Shown: positions 31,428-39,576 of the stretch, piece by piece
How positions within the stretch are numbered: the stretch's first letter is position 1
Layout: every line of letters starts with the position of its first letter
DNA from: Geosporobacter subterraneus DSM 17957
GTDB taxonomy: Bacteria; Bacillota; Clostridia; Peptostreptococcales; Thermotaleaceae
Assembly: GCF_900142145.1 (NCBI RefSeq)
Contig: NZ_FQZV01000016.1
Location: 1-64,000 of the forward strand
Direction: 5' to 3'
Length of the DNA stretch: 64,000 nucleotides
Notes under the pieces: model-generated
The model's input: the letters and a program-made list of their open reading frames with translations, nothing else
Database searches by the model: none
Told to the model about the DNA's origin: nothing
Made by a program: the position numbers and the translations under genes

Positions 31428-33083
31428 ATGGCAATTGTTGATATCATTTTAAAGATTGATACAGCATTTCTGTTAAAAGAGATAGTTTTTGTTGGGGATG
31501 CGGACAAATGGTTTCAAGATAATTATTGGGAAGCAATGAGAGAGCAGAAAATCGATTATATTTTGGGGCATTCTATCAAGCCAGAGGGTGGAATTGTTGA
31601 GCTGCAGAATAAATTCTTTAAGTACCAATGGATTAAGGGTGCACAAGAAAGCACAGTTTTCTTAAGCCGTGATGGCGTATTGCTGGAACTTTATGAACAA
31701 ACAATACGCTATGCAGCAGAAGGTATTCAGATTTATGATCGAAATGGGTATTTTTTATATGCAAATCCAGCCAGCGAGGATCTGGAATTTTATAAGAATG
31801 AAGACTTTAAAGGAAAGCATATTTTGGATTTATATGACTTAAAGGAAGAGTATAGCACGATTTTAACCGTATTAAGAACACAAAAACCGGTTATTAATCG
31901 ATGTGATCGCTTTAAAATGAAAACCGGAAAGGCCTTGACTACTATTAATAATGGATATCCATTAAAGATAGATGATATTTTATATGGTGCAGTAGTCTTT
32001 GAAAGCGATTTATCTGCTTTAAAGCGAATCAAGAATCGCACAACAAATTTGGAGGCCTATGTGGAAGGCAGACAGTCTGCTGGGCAAGAGCAGCTATATA
32101 CTTTTGATGATATCGTCCATGTATCTGATAAAATGAAAAACATGATCCTTTTTGCAAAAAAAGTATCGCTAACGGATTCTTCTGTACTAATCGTTGGCGC
32201 TACCGGTACCGGCAAGGAACTAATGGCACAGAGTATTCATTCTTTTAGTCCAAGAAGAGACAAACCATTTATTGATATTAACTGCAGTGCTGTTCCTAGT
32301 AACCTTTTTGAAAGCCTGTTCTTTGGAACAGAAAAAGGAGCCTTTACTGGAAGCGTTGCAAAAAAGGGATTTTTTGAAATGGCTGATGGAGGAACAATAT
32401 TTTTAGATGAAGTGAATTCAATAAATGTTGAAATGCAGGCGAAGCTTTTGAGAGTACTTCAGGAGAAGAGGTTCCAAAGAATTGGTGGTCAGAAGTATTT
32501 AAGATGTGATGTAAGAGTTATTGCAGCAGCTAATGAAGATCTCTATGAGCTGATGAAGGAACAAAAAATCAGAAAGGACTTCTATTATAGGCTTTCAGCA
32601 ATCAAAATAGACATTCTTCCTTTAAATGAGCGAAAGGAAGACATACCGATTCTAGCCAGGTATTTTTTGATTGAATTGTGCAATCAATATAACAGACCCC
32701 AATTAGTGATCTCAAAGCAAGTTTTAGATGTGTTTCTCGAATATAATTGGCCTGGAAATGTAAGAGAACTTCAGCATGTTATGGAATATGTATTCAACTG
32801 TGCTCCCGAGGATGTTGAGGAGGTAGGCCTTGAATATTTACCTGACTACCTGTTAACTTCATCAGTGGCAAGCCTCTATTGTGTTCAGGATGCTAAAAAT
32901 CATAGATTTTGCATTAATGAGGACGAAACTTTAGAGAATCAATTGGCCTATTTAGAAAAGGAGATTATATACAAAAAGCTTCAAAGTCATGGAGGGAATA
33001 TTACAAAGACCGCAAAATCCTTGGGGATAAGCAGACAAAGCCTACAATATAGAATGAAAAAAGTGGGTATTACTGCGGAATAG
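31428..33083 (+). CDS. sigma-54-dependent transcriptional activator (PAS-AAA-Fis)
   Basis: 551 residues. The N-terminal region (1-85) matches no domain I recognise, a PAS sensor covers about 90-205 (YAAEGIQIYDRNGYFLYANP), the AAA+ sigma-54 domain about 225-455 (Walker A GATGTGKE, GAFTGS loop, Walker B GGTIFLDEV) and a Fis-type helix-turn-helix is at the end (GGNITKTAKSLGISRQSLQY). The sigma-54 contact loop reads GAFTGS, not the usual GAFTGA. It resembles RocR-type activators of amino-acid catabolism. A good -24/-12 promoter lies 227 bp downstream, before the lyase-family gene, which is its probable target. RBS aggggg. Confidence 0.92.
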   Translation: MAIVDIILKIDTAFLLKEIVFVGDADKWFQDNYWEAMREQKIDYILGHSIKPEGGIVELQNKFFKYQWIKGAQESTVFLSRDGVLLELYEQTIRYAAEGIQIYDRNGYFLYANPASEDLEFYKNEDFKGKHILDLYDLKEEYSTILTVLRTQKPVINRCDRFKMKTGKALTTINNGYPLKIDDILYGAVVFESDLSALKRIKNRTTNLEAYVEGRQSAGQEQLYTFDDIVHVSDKMKNMILFAKKVSLTDSSVLIVGATGTGKELMAQSIHSFSPRRDKPFIDINCSAVPSNLFESLFFGTEKGAFTGSVAKKGFFEMADGGTIFLDEVNSINVEMQAKLLRVLQEKRFQRIGGQKYLRCDVRVIAAANEDLYELMKEQKIRKDFYYRLSAIKIDILPLNERKEDIPILARYFLIELCNQYNRPQLVISKQVLDVFLEYNWPGNVRELQHVMEYVFNCAPEDVEEVGLEYLPDYLLTSSVASLYCVQDAKNHRFCINEDETLENQLAYLEKEIIYKKLQSHGGNITKTAKSLGISRQSLQYRMKKVGITAE

Positions 33084-33099
33084 AGCAAAAAAAATTTGC

Positions 33100-33126
33100 A
33101 CAGGTGCCAATGATCTTGGCACCTGT
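33100..33126. promoter_or_regulatory. inverted repeat, candidate enhancer site of the sigma-54 activator
   Basis: ACAGGTGCCAA (33100-33110) pairs perfectly with TTGGCACCTGT (33116-33126). There is no T-run downstream on the plus strand. It lies about 200 bp before the -12/-24 promoter, the normal place for an upstream activator site. A half-like copy GACAGGTGC occurs near 33164. It may instead be a terminator. Confidence 0.5.
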
Positions 33127-33309
33127 CGCGTTAGTAAAATACTACATCTTTTTCTTGTAAAAAGACAGGTGCAAAATAATTATGCTTGCATTTAGTATGT
33201 TAACGTAAGAATTTTAAAAAAATCAATACTATTCTGTATAGCATTCAATAAAAACCCTGAAAAATAGTAATTTATAGGATGAAGATTAAGTGAGGTAAGG
33301 TGAAAGCTG

Positions 33310-33326
33310 TTGGCATTTATTTTGCA
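33310..33326 (+). promoter_or_regulatory. sigma-54 (-24/-12) promoter
   Basis: TTGGCATTTATTTTGCA has GG and GC separated by exactly 10 bases, matching TTGGCAC-N5-TTGCA closely. Transcription would begin near 33337, leaving a short leader with RBS agaggtg before the ATG at 33353. Confidence 0.82.
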
Positions 33327-33352
33327 TTATAATCATCGAAAGAGGTGATATT

Positions 33353-34906
33353 ATGTTAAATACTGTAAAAAAAGCTCAAGAAATCAAAGAAGTTGTTTTA
33401 GGTGATAAAATTAACATTGAGGAATTTGTCGCAGTGGCACGTTTTGGTGCTAAGGTTCAATTCTCCGAGAACTATAAAAACAAGGTAATTAAAGCGAGAG
33501 GACTTGTGGATAAATGGGTTGAAGAAAATCGTATTATGTATGGAATTACTACTGGTTTCGGAGTCCTATGTACTAAAGTGATTTCAGCTGAGGAAACAGC
33601 AAAACTACAGAAAAACATTGTTTTATCCCATTCTACTTCTGTAGGAGAACCATTGTCAGTGGAAGAGGCACGGGGAACCATGCTGATGATCTTGCAAAAT
33701 GTTGGACGGGGTTTCAGTGGGGCAAGATTGGAAACGATAGAAATGTATAGACAATTCCTAAATTTAGGACTTACCCCCTTTGCTCCGAAGGAGGGATCAG
33801 TAGGATATCTATGTCCGGAAGCACATATGGCTCTTGTACTGATTGGAGAAGGAAAAGCCTTTTTGGAGGGAGAACTGCTTCCTTCTAAGGAAGCGCTGCA
33901 TCGGGTAGGGTTAGAACCTATTGCCTTAGCATCCAAGGAAGGTTTGGTGCTGACCAATGGAACTACCAGTGCAACGGCCTTAGGTGCATTGGCATTGTAT
34001 GACATGCTAAAGGCAGCTATATGTGCAGATATTATTGGAGCTATGACTCTGGAGGTGTCTAAAGGCACTACAAGGGCTTTCGATGAACGATTGATGTCTG
34101 TTCGTCCCCATGAAGAACAGAAGCAAACCGCTGAAAATGTAAGAAGGTTATTGCAAGATTCTCAAATTGCCAAAGCCCATGAACATTATCGACTTCAGGA
34201 TGCCCTGTCTATTCGATGCATTCCTCAACTTCATGGTGCAGCTAAGAAAACCCTTAGAGATGCGCTAAGAACGATAGAAGTAGAGATAAACGGCTGTTCT
34301 GATAATCCGATCATCTATCCTGAGGGTGAAGATGGTGAGGCAATATCAGGAGGAAATCCTGATTCATCATATGTAGGAATTGAGATGGACTCCGCATGTA
34401 TTGCAGCTGCTATGCTGGGAAAAATGTCAGAGCGAAGGAACAATCGCCTTATAGACGGAAATCTTTCTGAGTACCCATGGTTTTTAATTAAGAAGCCAGG
34501 CTTGAACTCAGGCTTAATGATACCTCAGTATACTCAGGCGGGCTTGCTCAGCGATATGAAAATATTATCCCACCCCGCTACTGCAGATGGAATTCCAACC
34601 TGTGGAAACCAGGAAGATTATGTGGCCATGGGTTATAATGCATCAAAAAAAGCCAGACAAGTAGCAGAGAAACTTGAATATATTTTAGCCATCGAATTGC
34701 TTTCTGTATACCAGGCTCATCAGTTTATGGAAAAGAACTTATCGGCTGGAACAGCTACTCAGGCAGTACTGGAAGAGATCGGGAGGACAGTGCCGATCAT
34801 GGAGGAGGATATGTTTTTATATCCACACATTAATACATTGAGGGAGTTGATCCATACTGGGAAACTGCTCGATTTGGTTGAAGATAAGATTGGAAAGCTC
34901 CAGTAA
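33353..34906 (+). CDS. histidine ammonia-lyase family protein lacking the MIO triad
   Basis: 517 residues, full length for the aromatic amino acid lyase family. Conserved lyase positions are present: Tyr63 (YGITTGFG), His93 (VLSHSTSVGEP), Asn202 (TNGTTSATA), Gln282 and Arg288 (LQDALSIRC), Glu421 (GNQEDYVAMG). But where active enzymes have GSVGASGDLAPL, this protein has GSVGYLCPEAH: the Ala-Ser-Gly that cyclises to the MIO electrophile is absent and the loop is three residues shorter. The catalytic Tyr equivalent to Tyr280 is Leu285. It is therefore unlikely to be an ordinary histidine ammonia-lyase. Driven by the sigma-54 promoter at 33310. No hutU, hutI or hutG lies nearby. Confidence 0.88.
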   Translation: MLNTVKKAQEIKEVVLGDKINIEEFVAVARFGAKVQFSENYKNKVIKARGLVDKWVEENRIMYGITTGFGVLCTKVISAEETAKLQKNIVLSHSTSVGEPLSVEEARGTMLMILQNVGRGFSGARLETIEMYRQFLNLGLTPFAPKEGSVGYLCPEAHMALVLIGEGKAFLEGELLPSKEALHRVGLEPIALASKEGLVLTNGTTSATALGALALYDMLKAAICADIIGAMTLEVSKGTTRAFDERLMSVRPHEEQKQTAENVRRLLQDSQIAKAHEHYRLQDALSIRCIPQLHGAAKKTLRDALRTIEVEINGCSDNPIIYPEGEDGEAISGGNPDSSYVGIEMDSACIAAAMLGKMSERRNNRLIDGNLSEYPWFLIKKPGLNSGLMIPQYTQAGLLSDMKILSHPATADGIPTCGNQEDYVAMGYNASKKARQVAEKLEYILAIELLSVYQAHQFMEKNLSAGTATQAVLEEIGRTVPIMEEDMFLYPHINTLRELIHTGKLLDLVEDKIGKLQ

Positions 34907-34955
34907 ACAATGAAGTATGTCAAATAAACTATCATAGAAACAACATGTAGATCTT

Positions 34956-35755
34956 ATGATTGATGGACAGTCCGTACTAGAACAATTAAGCAGCAAAGCA
35001 ATTCTGCTTCTTTGTTACCTGGCTGCCCACAGGGGAAAAATATTGTCAAGAGAGAAACTGGCTGCATTATTCTAGGATTCTGGAAATATGGAAAGGGCCA
35101 GATACAAAAAAGTATATGAGCAAATACAAAACTATGACAACGAAACCAATATCAAAGAAGATAGCTACAGAGATATAAAAAAAGTCATTATAAAGCAGAA
35201 ATTTTTTACATAAATGAACAGAATTTAAATGACTTTATTGAAACGATCAATCAAAAGGAGAGAAAGCAGGTTGTGCGTAGTAATTGTTTGCCCTTGGATG
35301 CGTTGGACTATTACTGGATGACTGATTTTATTGAAGCAATCTTAGACACTGTTCATCAAAATATTCTACAAAAAGTTCCTCCTTGGTGCTGGCAAGATTT
35401 ATATAGGGTTTGCGGTAAACTTTCAATCATCATGGATAGGGTTACAGCACTGGATTATCTATCGGTTGAGGCGGAAAAAATAAGAATATCTGCAGCATTC
35501 AATACATTGATCCATACTCTCTGCAAAGAGGCAGGCTTGATATTATGCATATCTAATATTCAATGGATGGATCTATGCTCATTTAATTGCTTGAAGCATG
35601 CACTTTTTAAGAATCTTTTTCCACCTATGACGTTGGTACTCACTGGGAAGGAAAATGACACAAAGCTTATAGAATTGCAGAGATATTTTTCCCATTCAAA
35701 GTTTATAGTTTTTTATTCGGATCAATGTTATAATAGTTACCGAAATGAGAGGTGA
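34956..35755 (+). pseudogene. SARP/BTAD-type transcriptional activator, decayed
   Basis: The first part reads LSSKAILLLCYLAAHRGKI and LSREKLAALF, the winged-helix region of SARP activators. A TAG at 35073-35075 stands where the family has Trp, and a frameshift follows near 35190. The last open piece (35273-35755) has LILCISNIQWMDLCSF, like the Walker B region of the AAA/NB-ARC part. Such regulators are usually 400-1000 residues; the C-terminal part is gone and the ttcA-like gene begins at once. Function is lost. Confidence 0.75.
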
Positions 35756-35760
35756 TGAGG

Positions 35761-36627
35761 TTGGACAGTATTTCAGGGCAGGGATGTGAGATCCTGGTTC
35801 CTTTTGAAGAGAGAAAATCCTTGGAGGAAATTGAGAAGAGCATTATAACCAAGTATAGGAAGCATATTTGGTCAAAATTTATCAAAGCTTTAAAGGATTA
35901 TCAGCTGATTGAAGACGGAGATAGAATTGCTGTTGCTATATCCGGCGGAAAAGATAGTATGCTGATGGCCAAGCTGTTTCAAGAATTAAAAAAGCATGGA
36001 AGAGACAACTTTTCACTGGAGTTTATTGTAATGGACCCCGGTTATCATCCGGATATTAAGCGGCTCATGATGGATAATTGTCAATATCTTAATATTCCCA
36101 TCCAAATTTTCGAATCTGGAATTTTTAATATTGTTGATACTATCGCCAATGACTATCCCTGCTACATGTGTGCGAAAATGAGGCGGGGTGCACTTTATAA
36201 AAGGGCTCAGGCTTTAGGCTGCAATAAATTAGCTTTAGGCCATCACTTCAATGACGTCATTGAGACAACCATGCTCAACATGCTCTATACCGGAAGCTTT
36301 AAGACCATGCTTCCTAAGCTAAGATCTTCCAATCACAAAGGGTTGGAGCTTATTCGTCCAATGTATCATATTGAAGAGCGGCATATAGAACAATTTACCC
36401 AGGAAAGCGGTATCTGGCCATTAAATTGTGCATGTATGGTGGCTGCAAAGAAGACAGGCAATAAACGCTACGAAATGAAGAGTTTGATACAGGATTTAAA
36501 GAAGAATTTTAAAGACGTCGACAAATCCATATTTAATGCTGCACAAAATATTAATATGAATGCTGTTTTAGGCTGGGAAAAAGATGGGCAACACTATTCC
36601 TACCTGGATTTTTATGATGAAGAGTAA
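35761..36627 (+). CDS. TtcA/TilS-family PP-loop ATPase (tRNA thiolation type)
   Basis: 288 residues. The ATP pyrophosphatase P-loop is SGGKDSM, a CYMCAKMRRG pair of cysteines follows in the middle, LALGHHFNDVIET is the family signature, and LNCACMV gives further cysteines. TtcA proteins adenylate and thiolate tRNA bases, holding an Fe-S cluster by such cysteines. Starts GTG 35752 and ATG 35755 are possible, but AGAGGTG (35747-35753) suits TTG 35761. The target base is not certain from sequence. A strong terminator follows. Confidence 0.85.
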   Translation: MDSISGQGCEILVPFEERKSLEEIEKSIITKYRKHIWSKFIKALKDYQLIEDGDRIAVAISGGKDSMLMAKLFQELKKHGRDNFSLEFIVMDPGYHPDIKRLMMDNCQYLNIPIQIFESGIFNIVDTIANDYPCYMCAKMRRGALYKRAQALGCNKLALGHHFNDVIETTMLNMLYTGSFKTMLPKLRSSNHKGLELIRPMYHIEERHIEQFTQESGIWPLNCACMVAAKKTGNKRYEMKSLIQDLKKNFKDVDKSIFNAAQNINMNAVLGWEKDGQHYSYLDFYDEE

Positions 36628-36655
36628 AAAAATCCCTCAGAAGAGGGATTTTTTC
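36626..36655. terminator. bidirectional terminator
   Basis: AAAAAATCCCTC pairs perfectly with GAGGGATTTTTT around a 4-nt loop. It serves the ttcA-like gene and the convergent small gene. Confidence 0.92.
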
Positions 36656-36657
36656 TG

Positions 36658-36978
36658 CTATGAATGAATATCATTTTGTGGATCATATACTTCTCTGAAT
36701 TCATAATCCAGAATAGTATCTAAAATTCTATTGGATAGCTCCTCTGATAATGGTTCATCAAAAAAAAGAAGGCCTTGATGATGGTATTTACTGCTGATAA
36801 CATCCCTTGCGATCACTCTTCCTTCATAGCCATTTAGCACATCATTGATTTCATGGCCCAGTTTAGGATATATTTCATATTCATGCCAAGTAATAAAACC
36901 GATTAGGGATTCGGCAACAGCATCATCAAATCCTGCGTTCCTAAGAACCTCATGCCAGCTTTTATCAAGAATACTCAT
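36658..36978 (-). CDS. hypothetical protein
   Basis: 106 residues, acidic, without signal peptide or membrane segment. I do not recognise a family. It starts MSILDKSWHEVLRNAGF with a good RBS (gggaggt) and ends at a terminator, so it is very likely real. Trp-His rich segment FITWHEYEIYPK and a C-terminal region DYEFREVYDP are its most distinctive parts. Nothing in the neighbourhood suggests a role. Confidence 0.75.
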   Translation of the reverse strand: MSILDKSWHEVLRNAGFDDAVAESLIGFITWHEYEIYPKLGHEINDVLNGYEGRVIARDVISSKYHHQGLLFFDEPLSEELSNRILDTILDYEFREVYDPQNDIHS

Positions 36979-37109
36979 TAAAGGATACCTCCCAAATTAA
37001 AAACTGTTATGCTTAGCATGATGTTTTTCTGCGAAAATTATCCATACTTGAAGAAGGTAAAAGGAAATATTTAATGAAAAAGAGGTGCGGAATTAATCCG
37101 CACCTCTGA

Positions 37110-37790
37110 CTATCTATAGAACACATGGTTACCAATTCTCATTACATAAGTTTTATTTTGTACAATCCATCGTCCGGCTGATTTATCAGGATTAAAAAAG
37201 TATGTGGCATCTCCAACGGGTCTTACCCCGTTTAGTGCATCCTTTGCTGCATTAATACTATCTTGATTTGGTGTGTTGTAGATGGTTCCTTCAGCAACGG
37301 GACAGAATTGTGGGATACCTTGATAGTTCTCAAAGATTACCCCTTTAACCGTGCTCGGGAATGAGGATGAACGAACTCTGTTGAGTACAACATTTCCTAC
37401 GGCAACTTTACCTCTATAGGATTCCGCTTCAGATTCCGCATGAATAATGCGGGACAGCCAATACAAATCATCTTCACGATAAGCTCCCCTTGAAACTGGC
37501 TGAGCAAATAATGCAGTTTGAGTCTCAATACCGGCGATTCCGTCAATTCTCAGCTTATTGGCAATTTGAAAATTAATTACAGCTCTCTCCGTTTTCAAAC
37601 CATAGATACCATCAGCAGAATCTTTTAGATGGCCCCTATTAATCAATGCTTGCTGCAAACGTGTAACAGCCGGGCCTCTGCTTCGAAACTTTAAGACAGT
37701 ATACTCACTGGCATAGACATTCGATATGGATGTTGATAGAAATAATAGAATCATCAAAAAAGCTACAATAGATTTTTTATGCAATCTCAT
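37110..37790 (-). CDS. exported cell-wall hydrolase (SleB type) with peptidoglycan-binding domain
   Basis: 226 residues. Signal peptide (about 1-28, IVAFLMILLFLSTSISNVYA), one PG_binding_1 repeat (about 35-95, GPAVTRLQQALINRGHL and DGIYG), and a Hydrolase_2/SleB catalytic domain (LSRIIHAESEAESYRGKVAV with the catalytic Glu, and GDATYFFNPDKS). It cuts cortex or cell-wall glycan strands. A TTG at 37796 is in frame; ATG 37790 fits the AAGGAG better. The gene is preceded by a c-di-AMP riboswitch, a known partner of wall hydrolases in Firmicutes. Confidence 0.92.
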   Translation of the reverse strand: MRLHKKSIVAFLMILLFLSTSISNVYASEYTVLKFRSRGPAVTRLQQALINRGHLKDSADGIYGLKTERAVINFQIANKLRIDGIAGIETQTALFAQPVSRGAYREDDLYWLSRIIHAESEAESYRGKVAVGNVVLNRVRSSSFPSTVKGVIFENYQGIPQFCPVAEGTIYNTPNQDSINAAKDALNGVRPVGDATYFFNPDKSAGRWIVQNKTYVMRIGNHVFYR

Positions 37791-37810
37791 GCACAATACA
37801 CTCCTTCCTT

Positions 37811-37927
37811 AAATCGCTTCCGAAGTTAGCTGACGGGTTCGGGATAGAAGGATCCCTACCATGCAGAACATGGATTAACCCCTGAATTGGTTCCTCCGTA
37901 CCCGGACAAGTCCGGGATTCAGCAAAT
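37811..37927 (-). promoter_or_regulatory. ydaO/yuaA-type c-di-AMP riboswitch
   Basis: Read on the minus strand it shows the family core: GCTGAATCCC, GGGTACGGAGGAACCAATT, GGGGTTAATCC, CCGAACCCGTCAGCTAAC and a closing P1. c-di-AMP binding normally turns genes for wall hydrolases and ion transport off. The 3' arm of P1 ends one base before the AAGGAAGGAG ribosome site (37801-37810), leaving no room for a terminator, so control is probably at translation. Confidence 0.93.
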
Positions 37928-38026
37928 GTAATGTGGTAACATAGTGCTTATTATATAAGAAAGTATGACATTATGTCAACCTTCAGAAAATATTAACAAA
38001 TCTTGTAAAATCTACCCGATAAGTAG

Positions 38027-38161
38027 TATACAGATTCTGGCCTTGCAGCGAACACGACCTATGTTTATGGGATTAAAGTGATTTATAGCATCAATCCAGA
38101 GGAACCCCTGTACTCAAATACTGCTTCAGCCACAACACCGCCAGATAACATCTTGTTGTAG
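38027..38161 (+). pseudogene. fibronectin type III domain remnant
   Basis: An open stretch of about 44 codons between two TAG stops reads YTDSGLAANTTYVYGIKVI, then PLYSNTASATTPPD, the last strands of an FN3 domain. No start or N-terminal part is seen. It is probably the tail of a lost secreted protein. The rest of 37960-38290 holds no gene. Confidence 0.65.
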
Positions 38162-38186
38162 ACGCGTAAATCTATAAAAAAATGTA

Positions 38187-38224
38187 AAGGGTTAGGCCAG
38201 TGGGGTTTTTATGGGCTAGCCCTT
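38187..38224 (+). terminator. possible terminator-like hairpin
   Basis: AAGGGTTAG pairs with CTAGCCCTT with one G-U pair; no real T-run follows. It may have ended the FN3-containing gene. Confidence 0.4.
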
Positions 38225-38347
38225 ATAAATTTAACAGAAAACATCCATGATTCATTAAAAAATACGTATCAGGCCAACCTGAAAAGTGATATAATGTTAG
38301 CGCAAATATATTTCAATAGTCGAAATAATATACATAGGGGGACGTAT

Positions 38348-39244
38348 ATGTTACAAGCACATTACGGGGAAATAGCAGCATTTGCAACTGCAATTTGCTG
38401 GACAGTAACAGCAGTGGCCTTTGAGACCGCTGGGAGAAGGGTAGGGTCATTATCTGTAAACCTGATACGTTTAGTAATGGCTTTTTTTCTATTAAGTATA
38501 TTTACGTTTTTCACTAGAGGAATGTTTTTACCCTTTGATGCAACGGCTACGATGTGGTTTTGGTTGATTTTATCGGGCTTAATTGGTTTTGTATTGGGGG
38601 ACCTCTTTCTTTTTCAAGCTTATGTAGAGGTTGGGTCTCGGATTTCCATGCTAATCATGTCTACCGCACCACCGATTACTGCTTTCCTGGGATTTTTTAT
38701 ACTAGGTGAGTGCATTTCCCCAATGAATCTTTTAGGAATGGCTGTAACAATTGGCGGGATTGCTTTAGTAATTCTTGTGAAGAATACTGGAGAGAGCAAA
38801 GTGGAAGTATCTAAACCCCTGAAGGGTTTGCTTTACGCATTTATTGGTGCGCTGGGACAAGCACTTGGCTTGATTCTGAGCAAATTTGGCATGGGGAGCT
38901 ACAGCCCTTTTGCTGCAACCCAGATAAGAATCATCGCTGGCATTATAGGCTTTGTTATCGTGGTTACCTTAAGACAGGGCTGGGGCAGTTTAATGGACTC
39001 ATTAAAAGACCAAAAAGCCATGACTGCTATTTCAATTGGAGCAGCTTTTGGCCCCTTCATCGGTGTGTCTCTATCCCTTCTGGCCATTCAACATACTACC
39101 ACGGGAATTGCTTCCACTATCATGTCCATTACTCCTGTTTTAATCATTCCGGCTGCTATATTTATGTTTAAGGAAAAAGTAACGCAAAAAGAAATATTAG
39201 GGGCTGTCATTACCGTGATTGGAGTATCGCTGCTGTTCCTATAG
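38348..39244 (+). CDS. EamA/DMT-family transporter
   Basis: 298 residues, ten predicted membrane segments in two EamA repeats (GEIAAFATAICWTVTAVAFE at the start of the first; LLYAFIGALGQALGLILSKF at the start of the second). It is an inner-membrane exporter of metabolites or drugs; substrate unknown. An in-frame ATG at 38294 lies upstream, but RBS agggggA (38336-38342) fits ATG 38348. A -10-like TATAAT lies at 38290-38295 without a clear -35. A terminator follows. Confidence 0.9.
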   Translation: MLQAHYGEIAAFATAICWTVTAVAFETAGRRVGSLSVNLIRLVMAFFLLSIFTFFTRGMFLPFDATATMWFWLILSGLIGFVLGDLFLFQAYVEVGSRISMLIMSTAPPITAFLGFFILGECISPMNLLGMAVTIGGIALVILVKNTGESKVEVSKPLKGLLYAFIGALGQALGLILSKFGMGSYSPFAATQIRIIAGIIGFVIVVTLRQGWGSLMDSLKDQKAMTAISIGAAFGPFIGVSLSLLAIQHTTTGIASTIMSITPVLIIPAAIFMFKEKVTQKEILGAVITVIGVSLLFL

Positions 39245-39260
39245 GTTAACCTTGAATATT

Positions 39261-39294
39261 AAGGTTCTTTCTGTCAACGAAGGAACCTTTTTAT
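39261..39294 (+). terminator. terminator after the EamA gene
   Basis: AAGGTTC pairs with GAACCTT, followed by TTTTTATT. Confidence 0.75.
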
Positions 39295-39374
39295 TGTCAA
39301 GGAAAGTATAGATTAGCTAGAGCTTTAATAAAAGTAATTTCAAGGCTTAAGGTATTTCATAATATTTTAAGGCA

Positions 39375-39490
39375 ATAAAAAAGCAGGGGTTATAGGGGAT
39401 GAAATCCCCTGCCGCAGTAAGAGGGGTGCTCAGACTGCCTTGCAGTCGTTGAAGGGGAAATAGGTTCCCCTAGCGATGTGCTTTTTTTAT
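39375..39490. ncRNA. unassigned multi-hairpin element, possible structured RNA or MITE
   Basis: The ends ATAAAAAAGCA (39375-39385) and TGCTTTTTTTAT (39479-39490) are complementary and close a region with hairpins GGGGAT/ATCCCC (39395-39409), GACTGC/GCAGTC (39433-39447) and AGGGGAA/TTCCCCT (39453-39471). An alternative stem GCAGGGG/CCCCTGC (39383-39389 with 39406-39412) competes with the first hairpin. Read on the minus strand, that alternative stem is followed at once by TTTTTTAT, a canonical terminator. It matches no RNA family I know. It lies in a gene-free stretch beside a broken msrB. Confidence 0.5.
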
Positions 39491-39576
39491 GTGCTCAGGA
39501 TTGAAAATATGTGGATAAGGGTATGTTAAGGTTAGTACGCGAGCAATATTCAAAACAAAAATGGAGGATGGAGAGG

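Noticed and set aside
33472-34068. 198-codon minus-strand frame inside the lyase-family gene
   Set aside because: Antisense to a strongly conserved protein, composition typical of a shadow frame.
39375-39490. Assignment of the structured element to TPP, FMN, c-di-GMP, SRP or 6S RNA
   Set aside because: The conserved core sequences of these families are absent; only loose similarity in hairpin layout was seen.
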